NCBI RefSeq assembly: GCF_000003605.2
Contig: NW_003109600.1
Span: 13,872-39,310, forward strand
Direction of reading: 5' to 3'
From: Saccoglossus kowalevskii
Taxonomy: Eukaryota > Hemichordata > Enteropneusta > Harrimaniidae
Length of the DNA stretch: 25,439 nucleotides
Each line of letters starts with the position of its first letter. The first letter of the stretch is position 1. A program made the translations under genes and the position numbers. Shown in pieces: positions 1 through 9,154 of this stretch. Under the pieces are notes generated by a model that worked only from the letters and a program-made list of their open reading frames with translations, searched no databases and was not told where the DNA came from.

Positions 1-1549
1 TTACACACACATCTGTCCAGTTTTTAGATTACAAATACATCTGTCTAGTTTTGAGATTGCGCATATATCTGTCCAGTTTTGAGATTACACATACATCTTT
101 CTAGTTTTGCGATTACACATACATCTGTCCAGTTTTTAGATTACACATACATATATCCAGTTTTGAGATTACACATACGTTTGCCCAGTTTTGAAATTAC
201 ACATACATCTGTCTAGTTTTGAGATTACACATACATCTGTCCAGTTTTTAGATTACAAATACATCTGTCTAGTTTTGAGATTGCACATATATCTGCCCAG
301 TTTTCAGATTACACATACATCTGTCTAGTTTTGCGATTACACATACATCTGTCCAGTTTTTAGATTACACATACATATGTACAGTTTTTAGATTACACAT
401 TCATCTGTCTAGTTTTGAGATTACACATACATCTGTCCAGTTTTTAGATTACAAATAGATCGTCTAGATTTGAGATTACACATACATTTGCCTAGTTTTG
501 AGATTACTCATATATCTGTCCAGTTTTGAGATTACACATATATCTGTCCAGTTTTGAGATTACACATACATCTGTCTAGTTTTGAGATTACACATACATC
601 TGTCCAGTTTTGAGATTACACATATATCTGTCCAGTTTTGAGATTACACATATATCTGTCCAGTTTTGAGATTACACATACATTTGCCTAGTTTTGAGAT
701 TACACATATATCTGTCCAGTTTTGCGATTTCACATATATCTGTCCAATTTTGAGATTACACATACATCTGTCTAGTTTTTAGATTACACATATATCTGTC
801 CAGTTTTGAGATTACACATACATCTTTCCAGTTTTGAGATTACACATACATCTTTCCAGTTTTGACATTACACGTATATCTGTGCAGTTTTTGGATTACA
901 CATAGAGCTGTCCAGTTTTGAGATTACACATACATCTGTCCAGTTTTGAGATTACACATATATCTGTCCAGTTTTGAGATTACACATACATCTGTCTAGT
1001 TTTGAGATTACACATACATCTGTCCAGTTTTTAGATTACAAATATATCTGTCTAGTTTTGAGATTACACATACATTTGCCCAGTTTTGAGATTACACATA
1101 TATCTGTCTAGTTTTGGGATTACACATACATCTGTCCAGTTTTTAGATTACAAATACATCTGTCTAGTTTTGGGATTGCACATATATCTGTCCAGTTTTG
1201 AGATTACACATATATCTGTCCAGTTTTGAGATTACACATATATCTGTCCAGTTTTGAGATTACACATACATCTGTCTAGTTTTGAGATTACACATACATC
1301 TGACCAGTTTTGAGATTACACATATATCTGTCCAGTTTTGAGATTAGACATACATCTGTCTAGTTTTTAGATTACACATATATCTGTCCAGTTTTGAGAT
1401 TACGCATACATCTTTCCAGTTTTGACATTACACGTATATCTGTCCAATTTTGAGATTACATATAGAGCTGTCCAGTTTCGAGATTACACATACATCTGTC
1501 CGGTTTTGAGATTACACATATATCCGTTCAGATTTGAAATTATACATAC
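1..1549. repeat. 28-bp satellite array, about 55 copies
   Basis: The window opens inside a tandem array with a 28-bp period. A typical unit reads GATTACACATACATCTGTCC followed by AGTTTTGA. Variants alternate at fixed sites (tctgtCcag or tctgtCtag, TTTTGAGA or TTTTTAGA, ACACAT or ACAAAT). The phase holds over the whole array apart from one 27-bp unit near 449-475. The left end is cut by the window edge; the right end decays at about 1540-1549. There is no coding potential. Variants recur in blocks, for example a stretch around 770-950 that returns around 1330-1510, offset by 560 bp (20 units), so the array grew by block duplication as well as by single units. Confidence 0.97.
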
Positions 1550-2275
1550 GGTTTTGCAACAAGTTTTATTTACCAAGCATTTTTTTTAATTTACGAAACA
1601 AAGTTATTAAACACACACCAACGTTCTCACATCAAAACACAATTCTAATTTCTCAAAAAATTTAAATTTCCGTAAAGGAACTCTCACAGTATAAAACGCT
1701 TGAAATCTCACACCAGAAATACAATTCTAACTTCGCACAACGGAATTTTAATTTACTACCTCACAACTTTGATTTCATTAAAAAATGTGAATAAACAAGT
1801 TTGTTGGTTTCAAAATTGCCGCCATTCTATTTGTTGTTATCGGCTGTAGATACCAATGGATTTCTGCAGCATGGGGACTCGCTTTCTAGATTCGTCTTTT
1901 TTCAGTGTTCAATGAAGCGGGAAGCTGTGAATATCGAGTAACGGCCGGGACGATCATCGCGACAGTGTCTGAAACATACAATGTCAACAGCCGGGTGCGT
2001 TGTTCATATAGTAGTTTGCAAATCGTTTCAAGGAATTCTCCGTCGAAAATCTGAAGCACCATCAATCGACTCGATCCCGGCCGTCTGACATTTGCTATTT
2101 TCACACGGCAGCATTCTATTGGAGCCGAACTACTGCTCCTCCCACCGATTAACAAGAGATTATCTGCATTGCGTTTACGCGGTCTGGCCGAACGATAGCC
2201 CAGATCTGCCACGGCTCAATTCAGTTCGAGCAGAGCCGAACGGAACAGTTCCTTCAAATAATAAGTGTAAAAAAC
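1550..2275. other. non-repetitive spacer with a GC-richer part
   Basis: Up to about 1800 the DNA is AT-rich and featureless. From 1800 to 2275 it is GC-richer and holds a 108-codon open frame on the minus strand (1886-2212). That frame opens at GTG, has no ATG near its start, and resembles nothing I know, so I do not call it a gene. GCCGCCATT at 1818-1826 resembles the core of a YY1 site on the minus strand. The neighbouring TGGTTTCAAAA at 1807-1817 looks like the WFQN-coding part of a homeobox but is not followed by homeodomain sequence. Confidence 0.4.
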
Positions 2276-2338
2276 ATGACTGAAAACGATTTTGATGTCG
2301 TGCTTGTGTTGTTTCTTAACATGGCACAATGCTGTTGA
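2276..2338 (+). pseudogene. possible N-terminal relic of a third homeobox paralogue (eh1 motif)
   Basis: A 20-codon reading frame starts at ATG 2276 (A at -3) and stops at TGA 2336-2338. Its residues 4-18 read NDFDVVLVLFLNMAQ. They line up without gaps with NDYEIAMILARNMAQ of homeobox gene B (residues 23-37) and with NDFEVAMLLAQN of gene A. Seven of fifteen positions are identical to gene B, and most others are conservative. Twelve bases, AACATGGCACAA, are identical in DNA. The FDVVLVL core fits the eh1 pattern F-x-I/V-x-x-I/V-L that binds Groucho/TLE co-repressors. The frame breaks right after the match, and no homeodomain was found downstream, so a relic or a gene fragment is more likely than an intact gene. 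A chance match remains possible because the block is short. Confidence 0.4.
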
Positions 2339-2935
2339 GCTGGAAGACAAAAACAAGAAATGGTCACGAGTGGAGGTAGAAAAGACAATGCACTGGTGTT
2401 ATGGTTTAGGTGTTGGTATCTCGAATAAACAAGAAACACGGCAGCTAAAATATGTTACACCCTATTCGCTTAAAGCGTGGTGGTTGTCGCGCTGCGCATG
2501 TGCGACATTTGTGTTGATAAACATTGATTTTTCTATAATCCATTGCGCTCTTCAAGGTTGAACATGGACTCGACTTGCACTGACTACCGCCAGTGACTCC
2601 TTCGATACTTTCCAATCACCTGAAAAGTACTTATAGTCTATTAATTAAACCTTGGGAACGTCTCAGTTTGTACTCGTTGATTTGCGCAACAGTCAAAGTC
2701 GCCATCGTCGAAAACCAGAATACTATTGCGAATTATAATACCAGTAGTTTATTATACGGTTTTAATAAAGCGGATAATTTTTATTACTTTTATTTCATGT
2801 TAGACTTATTTATCTTGTTTTGTTTTTGTTTTTTTTTAATTTCGTCGCTTGGTATTCCATTCATTTTAATGCACATCAGCTATGTGCGATATGGACTGAC
2901 TATACTGTATCTGACCAACCGCTTTCCATACATAG
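2339..2935. other. unassigned spacer, weakly coding in places
   Basis: An open frame continues in another phase to 2561, with a polar stretch ELEDKNKKWSRVE at about 2337-2376. It has no recognisable domain. From 2590 to 2935 the sequence becomes AT-rich with T-runs, as in an intron. I see no RNA gene or repeat here. Confidence 0.25.
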
Positions 2936-3003
2936 CTGCAGTCGTAAGCGATCACCCATGGTGACGACTCCCAGTCAAACCAGCTCGCCATCAGTCAAAG
3001 AAG
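2936..3003 (+). other. exon-like segment, possible part of the third homeobox paralogue
   Basis: The segment lies between an acceptor-like CATAG at 2931-2935 (alternative CTGCAG ending at 2941) and a donor-like GTACGA at 3004. It is free of stops in the frame reading SCSRKRSPMVTTPSQTSSP then SVKE. The Ser/Pro/Thr-rich composition recalls the linkers of the two homeobox proteins. The donor would interrupt the codon after its first base, the same phase as intron 1 of genes A and B. The polypyrimidine tract is mediocre, and the following homeobox exon is not visible, so this is a weak call. Confidence 0.2.
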
Positions 3004-3089
3004 GTACGATTTTCAGGTCAATCCTTTTCTCCCTGGAGCTCTGAACAACATTCCCAATACCATTACTTTCTACAACAACTTGCATGATC

Positions 3090-3109
3090 AATAATAATAA
3101 TAATAATAA
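3090..3109. repeat. (AAT)n microsatellite, LINE tail
   Basis: About seven AAT units. On the minus strand this reads AATAAAGTTATTATTATTATT, the simple-repeat tail typical of non-LTR retrotransposons, and it abuts the LINE relic to its right. It therefore marks the 3' end of that insertion. Confidence 0.85.
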
Positions 3110-3840
3110 CTTTATTACGCACCTTGACCATCTGTGGGTTTAGTAAGGTAAAAAATGATTACAAAAGACAAATAAAATAAGACACACTTAAAATACACTG
3201 AAATTCAACAAAACAAAAAATTAAAATTAAAAAATCTCTGAAATATTAATTAAACAGCAGCAGGGTTCTCTCAGACCACAGTTACATATTTAACTTTAGA
3301 AAATTTTATTTTTTAAATAATATGATAAAGCCATATTATTTCCCGTTATTTTTACGAAGCTTTTCATTCTGGACAACTCATTAATTTTTATTTTAAAATA
3401 CTTCAAGACATGTTTTCTCTCTGCTTAATAGAAATTGCAATCTAAGATGAAATGCATTTCATCTTCAATTTGATCTGTTTTGCAAGTTCTTTCATTTTCT
3501 GGGGTTTTTGGTTTACTCTTTTTTCCCAATTCATTTTCAATTCAATTTCTGACCCTTACATTAGAATGGGCGTAAGTAACCAAGTGACCAGATAATTTTA
3601 AACACAATGAAGTTGAAATCATGTTATGACTCAGTATAGTTTGTCTAATGGCAAATAATGTCTTCATAGCTTTGTTTTTTAGCATACAATGGTTTGTTTT
3701 AAATTTTCCATTCGCAGTGAATATCATACTTAAATAACAAAACTCCTTGACCGGTGTTGTTTTTACCATCTATAATAAAAGTTTGTTTTTTCAGTACTCT
3801 GTTACTTGAGTTAAATATCATCACTTTGGTGAAATGCTGA
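3090..3840 (-). mobile_element. degenerate non-LTR retrotransposon (LINE), reverse transcriptase C-terminal part and 3' tail
   Basis: Read on the minus strand from about 3840 downward, the sequence encodes TKVMIFNSSNRVLKKQ and then, after a frameshift near 3765, EFCYLSMIFTANGKF. These match the segment after the catalytic motif of LINE reverse transcriptases (usual forms TKVMIF and YLGxxFTxNGKF). The frame runs to 3542. Further along, CKTDQIEDEMHFILDC (about 3486-3439) corresponds to the Cys/His-containing C-terminus of such proteins, and a stop follows at once. The copy then ends in an AAT-repeat tail at 3090-3109. It is 5'-truncated, frameshifted and dead. The clade (CR1, Nimb or related) cannot be fixed by eye. 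It lies just to the right of the possible third homeobox remnant. Confidence 0.85.
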
Positions 3841-5070
3841 TATATAAATTGAAATAAATGATGAAAAAATAAATATTTTTTTTGTAATTTTTAAATATGC
3901 ATATTTTGCTCTTTAAAATACCAAAATCCAACACAAATTTAAGCAAAAATCAAAGTTTCCTTTGTTTTCATAAGCACAGACTGTGCTTCGGGTGTAAAGC
4001 ATTCCTGGTATATAAAATATGAAAGATATTTTAAATCCAAATTAGTTTTCAAAGAGTTCAAACCGCCTAGATTCAAATCTTTTTTTCCTATTTTATAAGG
4101 GCATTTATCAAGTGAGTACTCCACAGCTTTGCTTTTATTTAGTCGTTTTTTTTTTGGCTTTAGGAACTATTAATATTGTTCGATTTGCATATAAAAATCC
4201 TTTTAAATTATTGGAACAGAGCATGTTCTATTTTTACCAAAAAACAAAGTTATTATGTTTCTAGACACACAACAGACTCGAAACAATAGAAACCGTCCGA
4301 TCCGAACGACCTGCGTTCTTGAAAATCAAGTCTTATCGCCCTTGCGTTTCCGAGCAAAAAAACGTTGAGGCCAAAAACGATCGATTTTCGCCCAATCTTC
4401 TATGAATTTTTCATAATATAGCTAATTCAGTCAAGCGGTTAGATGGGGTATTTAATAGAGACGCCCAGAGAACCAAAATTTGGGACGTGAATCGCTCCGG
4501 CAACGAAAAATCGGCGAAAATAGCCAAGGGGGTGAGGGACTGCATTACAAAAACATATTTTATATATAGGGTATATAATTATAACAAGTTTCACATTACT
4601 TAATAACATACATACATTGTTTCCTGAAAATACACTCAGTAAATATTATTTTCAGCCACGGATACTATGTTTAGTAACCGTGTTTCAGCAGAGTGAATCA
4701 CTGGCAAATTATCGAGAATAACATTTTTGAAATGAATTGAGAAAACTCTCAAACGCAAGTTATTTTATCACTCTACAGATAAATATATTAGTGGAAGTGA
4801 CTGAAATTACTTTCTCATGAACGTACCACAGCTATTCACAAGCCACACATCTTTTAATAGAGCGTTTTCGCCATAATATTGATGATGCCAGAGTCAGAGA
4901 CCATTTGTTATGCGCAGTAGCTTCAGTGACGTCATCCATGTGATATACTCTTGTAATATCCACTCGGTGCCGTGTTTCACAACTTGTTTATTTATCTACG
5001 TATAGGATGATTTTTTTTGAAAATTAATAGTATTTATTGATTTGCAGCCCCCAAGTGACTGTGGCGTAAC
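3841..5070. other. gene-free AT-rich spacer with one unclassified block
   Basis: From 3841 to 4260 the DNA is AT-rich with T-runs and no recognisable gene. Between about 4265 and 4545 lies a GC-richer block bounded by A/T runs. It holds imperfectly inverted pieces (CGATTTTCGCC near 4382 and GGCGAAAATAG near 4513), which is reminiscent of a short DNA transposon, but I could not find target duplications. A full palindromic cAMP-response element, TGACGTCA, lies at 4927-4934. Confidence 0.35.
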
Positions 5071-5079
5071 AGCAGTAAG

Positions 5080-5360
5080 ATGTGATAGTTCGACCTCAAG
5101 CGAGGACATACATTGGTCGATATTCTGAATTTACTGTATTATATCGACCTCAAGAGACGCCAATAACTGTATAACGATCTCAAGCGAGTCCAATAACTAT
5201 ATATCGGCCATAAGAGAAGCCAATAAATGTATATTGATTAAATAATCGTAGAGTATTGTCCGTACGCTATTCATCTGCATTAGCATTGATGTCAAACATT
5301 GATACTCTTCGACAAACTATAGAGGGCGCTCCAGTGTATATGTTCGCCTGGGTGGCAGGA
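5080..5360. repeat. dispersed repeat D, diverged copy 1 of 3
   Basis: The block has loose internal units of the form (A)CCTCAAGCGAG..CCAATA.CTGTATAT. It runs through ATAATCG.A.AGTAT, GTGTCAAACA and CTATAGAGGGCGCTC to a TATATGTTCGCC end. Diverged copies with the same order of landmarks lie at about 9520-9720 and 11410-11610 inside the 1.9-kb units. Copies 1 and 3 keep the AGAGGGCGCTC word (5320 and 11584 areas), which copy 2 has lost. It is not coding. Confidence 0.75.
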
Positions 5361-5536
5361 CTCCAGAAGGAGTACCTACACTTTATGTAATTTTTTTTTT
5401 AAATTATGCTAATTTATTCATGACGTTGCGGTTTCTGTGCTCATGAATATTCATTAATTTGTGGATCAATACATTTTAAAAGGGGCGATATATTATTTTT
5501 TGGGGGAAGAGTTAGAAAGGGGAATTAGCCATCCTT

Positions 5537-6640
5537 ACTTATTTTGGTGTAGACAGCTCTCGTTTAATTATTTTACACCATTACAAGTTGTTAAATTGAG
5601 AGAATAAATGTATGGACAAATATTTTAGACTTATTTTGGTGTAGACAGTTCTCGTTTAATTATTTTATATCATTACAAGTTATTAAATTGAGAGAATAAG
5701 TGTGCGGACAAATATTTTAGACTTATTTTGGTGTAGACAGCTCTCGTTTGATTAATTCCCACAATTACAAGTTGTTAAATTGAGAGAATAAGTGTGCGGA
5801 CAAATATTTTAGACTTATTTTTGTGTAGATAGCTCTCGTCTGATTAATTCCCACAATTACAAGTTGTTAAATTGAGAGAATAAATGTGCGGACAAATATT
5901 TTAGACTTATTTTGGTGTAGACAGCTCTCGTTTAATTATTTTACACTATTACAAGTTGTTAAATTGAGAGAATAAATGTGCGGACAAATATTTTAGACTT
6001 ATTTATGCTGTAGACAGCTCTCGTTTAATTATTTTACACCATTACAAGTTGTTAAATTGAGAGAATAAGTGTGCGGACAAATATTTTAGACTTATTTTGG
6101 TGTAGACAGCTCTCGTTTAATTATTTTACACCATTACAAGTTGTTAAATTGAGAGAATAAATGTATGGACTAATATTTGAGACTTATTTTGGTGTAAACA
6201 ACTCGCGTTTGATTAATTCCCGCAATTACAAGTTGTTAAATTGAGAGACTAAATGTGTGCACAAATATTTTAGACTTATTTTGGTGTAGAAAAGTCACAT
6301 TTAATTTACTTCCACAAATTACAAATTGTTAAATTGAGAGAATAAATGTATGGACAAGTATTTGAAACTTATTTTGGTGTAGACAACTCTCATTTGATTA
6401 ATTCCAACAATTACAAGTTCTTAAATTGACAGAATGAATGTATGGACAAATATTGACCAATATATTTGTGAGTAAATACCTGTTGTTTAATTAATTCCCA
6501 CTTCTACAAGGTTGTTAAATTGAGAGAATAAATGTATGGACAAATATTTGATACTTATTTAGATGTAAGAACTCGTGTTTGACCAACTTCCACCAATGCA
6601 AGTTGTTAAAATAATGAAATAAATATACTGGTATCATTGG
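5537..6640. repeat. 92-bp satellite array, about 12 copies
   Basis: The word ACTTATTTTGGTGTAGACAG recurs at 5537, 5629, 5721, 5813, 5905, 5997, 6090, 6182, 6274 and 6367, a spacing of 92 or 93 bp. Each unit also contains ATTACAAGTTGTTAAATTGA and GAGAATAAATG. A subset of units shares GATTAATTCCCACAATT in place of AATTATTTTACACCATT, so at least two unit types are interspersed. Units from 6430 onward are diverged, and the array fades at about 6640. It is unrelated to the 28-bp satellite. Confidence 0.95.
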
Positions 6641-7329
6641 ATATTTGATTTAATTGTGAAACTTTCTAACAAAATGTTAACTGCTGGCTTCGAACCCTCA
6701 ATCAACAATTCCGCAGACACAGTATAAATTCCACAACACCACAGAAGATATTCGTCTGTTGCCTGAATTGTTTTCGTAATATAGGGAACGCCATCGACGC
6801 TTTAACAAAACTTACCTTGACTTGGGTCTTGTTTATTTCTTGTCACAATCTGGAAACTGTTGAACAAATTGCGCGTCGTCCAGTTTAAGACGTAAGTTAT
6901 TTTTTTATTTACTCATTCAGTTTTGTTTTGTGAGATTAATTATTTTTTCGCGACGTTCTTTGTTCACTTGTTTACCGTTTGAGAGATTTCAGTTTATTAG
7001 ATTTACGTGATATGCAACCACTTCCCCGTTTTATTGTGATTTTGAGAGTGTTTAATGATGTCTTCCTCACCCGTCACGCCATGACCCAGTTTCAACCACA
7101 CGGCCATTTCGCAACACAGTTCTGTTAAATTGTTAAGCTAGGATTTATTACCGTTATTATCATTATATTGTCACATGATTTGTTTCGTCTTATGTGTAAT
7201 GTCTTGGGTATCTTTATTGTAATTTGTATATACCAATTCGTATATACCGAGGAAACGACCCCGATTGAAGGTCATGTATTTTGTGACGTCACCAATTCGT
7301 GTGTAGGTACGGCTTCTAGATCCGTGCCC
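6641..7329. other. unassigned spacer
   Basis: No gene or repeat family is recognised. A GTAAGT word at 6891 follows a short GC-richer stretch but has no plausible coding exon before it. A full CRE palindrome, TGACGTCA, lies at 7284-7291. The TTCGAACCC at about 6691 resembles an inverted tRNA B box but lacks an A box at the right distance. Confidence 0.3.
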
Positions 7330-8018
7330 GAAAAGCTGTTGATTCGTGATATATTTCACTCTACAAATATTTACTGAAATACTGGGTTTTCGAATCAAAT
7401 AATCGAATCAATTATTAACTAAATGGCCATCAACAACGTGATTGATAATCATTAACAAGAATTACCCAAATCTATCAAATTAAATTAGCCCCTTTCTAAT
7501 TACGTTATTCAACAGATTAAACATTATAATGTTTTAATTTGTTAGGTCGAAACGTTACTGTGGTTGGTTCGTTATTTTGTAATAAAATTCAATAAAATGT
7601 AACACAAATGAACGTTCTTCATCGGCAAAAATGCACCATATGAAACAAATACTGTAAACAAATATTTAAACAATTATTTATATTTTTATTCAGAATATTA
7701 AATTTTACATTTCTATTTCCTCGTATACAAAGTTGTCATGTCGACACTATGGTGTATAGCGTGATAGCGCAGACAAAATCCAACTACCAGTCATACTTCG
7801 ATTATACATGGCGGAAAATGTACAAATGAAAATTATACAAAATATGCCGCCAAAGTCCGAGTTCAAGACTTGCGGACCGAAACGACCACACACCGGATTT
7901 GTTTGTTGTATTGTGCAGCCCGGAAAAGCAATTATTGTGTGTTACTTAAAAGATTTCATTTCAGTTGTTGTTTTGTTACTGCATCAACTTTGTCGTGTGA
8001 CATATTACGTCAGCGCCT
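7330..8018 (+). repeat. 1.9-kb repeat unit, copy 1, left part (interrupted)
   Basis: This stretch is homologous to 9797-10491 and, with an internal deletion, to 11692-12185. Landmarks are CACTCTACAAATATTTACTG, ACTAAATGGCCATCAACAAC, GGTCGAAACGTTACTGTGG and TTTTGTAATAAAATTCAATA. A block from ATGGCGGAAAATG (7808) to TTTCATTTCAG (about 7963) is identical in all three copies. It holds a short reading frame (MAENVQMKIIQNMPPKSE...) of 75, 73 or about 84 codons. The frame resembles no family I know, and its ends differ between copies, so I treat it as part of the repeat. The copy is broken at 8018 by the LTR insertion. Confidence 0.8.
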
Positions 8019-8523
8019 TACCACACGCAACGTAATATTACCGTAATTGGTATAGTACAGGTGTGATGGTTCAAATACCAAAATGGCAACAGTAACAGAA
8101 AGACTTCCCTGGCGGCGATGATAACATACGAACACAGAGCCAACAGATGAGGTTTCAACAGGTACTGGTATTATTATACTCTGCAAACATCAAGTACAAT
8201 AACGCGGTAAAACTCCACTACTCCAATAACTAGATACTTAAACTCCAATGCAATTCAACGAGATCTCCGGTCTGAACTCAGTGCTGAACAACTCCCCTAT
8301 ATATACCCCCACTGTCTATAAATAGACCATTACATCAGCATACATAATGAGTCTGGAACTTACTACAAATTTCGAGAATGTTCCATTACCTTCTATTGCC
8401 TCCTACAGTGTTCTATTACCTAGTCAACCATTTTCTAAAAAATATAGAATATTCCACCCAGACACAGTACGGTTCTAGAACATTCTCAGTGACACGGAAG
8501 TGGTAAATAAGTCGTATGCGACA
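8019..8523 (-). mobile_element. probable solo LTR of an LTR retrotransposon, 505 bp
   Basis: Compared with the other two copies of the 1.9-kb unit, this copy has a 505-bp insertion flanked on both sides by CGCCT (8014-8018 and 8524-8528). Five bases is a size typical of LTR retrotransposon target duplications. Read on the minus strand, the insert begins TGTCGCATACG, contains two TATA boxes near its middle (CTATAAATA at 8316-8324 and CTATATATA at 8298-8306 on the plus strand), and ends GTGTGGTA. It therefore starts with TG as LTRs do but ends in TA rather than CA. No protein frame is present, so it is a solo LTR or a non-autonomous element. Upstream of the TATA boxes, in transcription order, lie three heat-shock-element-like motifs. 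Confidence 0.65.
8298..8485 (-). promoter_or_regulatory. LTR promoter with heat-shock-element-like cluster and TATA boxes
   Basis: TTCTAGAACATTC (8473-8485) and TTCGAGAATGTTC (8371-8383) each fit the three-box heat shock element TTCnnGAAnnTTC perfectly. GAATATTC (8447-8454) adds a two-box match. On the minus strand all lie upstream of TATTTATAG (8316-8324), the nearest ending about 47 bp before it, as in heat-shock promoters. The motifs are seen directly. That they bind HSF and drive the LTR is inference. Confidence 0.45.
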
Positions 8524-8528
8524 CGCCT

Positions 8529-8991
8529 ATAATGGTGATACCGGAGTTAGTTTGGTAGATAATAAGAAATAAGACAATAAACCACAATACGAATAAGAGA
8601 AGTGATACGCACTTCCTTACAATAGCCGCAGTCACGTACGCGGGGGATTGACTATCAAGACATCAATTGGCAAGTAATACCATTCAACAAAGACTTCAGA
8701 TTTGGTGAAAATAGTTTGAGAATATGTAGTATCAAAAATAACGAGATACTTTTGTTTTCGGAAATTGTTTTCTTATACAGCTTTGAAGATCAGAGATCAA
8801 TTCTCACGACAGATAAATATTACAATGTCTATCATAATCTGGTATGTTTCATATTTCAGTTGAAATATATCCATATTTTTGTCTCTTCCCAAGACAATTG
8901 CATATACAATTTTACAAATAATTTGCTTGAACAAAACAATTACCGCTCATAATCAATTACATTAATAGTATTGTTCATAGAATTCCAGATG
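8529..8991 (+). repeat. 1.9-kb repeat unit, copy 1, right part
   Basis: The unit resumes after the LTR with ATAATGGTGATACCGGAGTT and matches 10490-10895 and 12187-12702. Landmarks are ACGCGGGGGATTGA, ACATCAATTGGCAAGTAATA, AACAAAGACTTCAGATTTGG and AGTTGAAATATATCCATATT. Frames inside it are short and not conserved between copies. Confidence 0.8.
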
Positions 8992-9037
8992 GACAGAGCA
9001 ATTCTCTGAGAAACGGGAAGTGTGTGGAATAGTCATC

Positions 9038-9072
9038 ACAGGGACGTTGGTGCCTTTAAATAACGTCCCTGT
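9038..9072. repeat. perfect 11-bp inverted repeat (hairpin)
   Basis: ACAGGGACGTT (9038-9048) and AACGTCCCTGT (9062-9072) are exact reverse complements around a 13-nt spacer. The structure lies just past the end of repeat copy 1 and is absent at the corresponding end of copy 3. Its function is unknown. Confidence 0.8.
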
Positions 9073-9154
9073 CTGTCTCGTTACGTAACATAAGTTTGCT
9101 AAATTATGGTGAACATATCCATGGTTTTAATTTATTTTTAAAATGGCAATGTGC

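Noticed and set aside
1-1549. CRISPR-like array (28-bp repeats)
   Set aside because: The units are contiguous with no unique spacers, and the rest of the window is plainly eukaryotic.
1886-2212. 108-codon minus-strand frame as a gene
   Set aside because: It starts at GTG directly after a stop, has no ATG in its first half, and has no recognisable domain or splice sites.
2593-2964. 123-codon plus-strand frame with hydrophobic stretches as a membrane protein
   Set aside because: It starts at a non-ATG codon, and its hydrophobicity comes from T-runs in AT-rich DNA that look intronic.
8069-8080. tRNA-like B box (GGTTCAAATACC)
   Set aside because: No A box at the right distance and no cloverleaf; it lies inside the LTR insertion.
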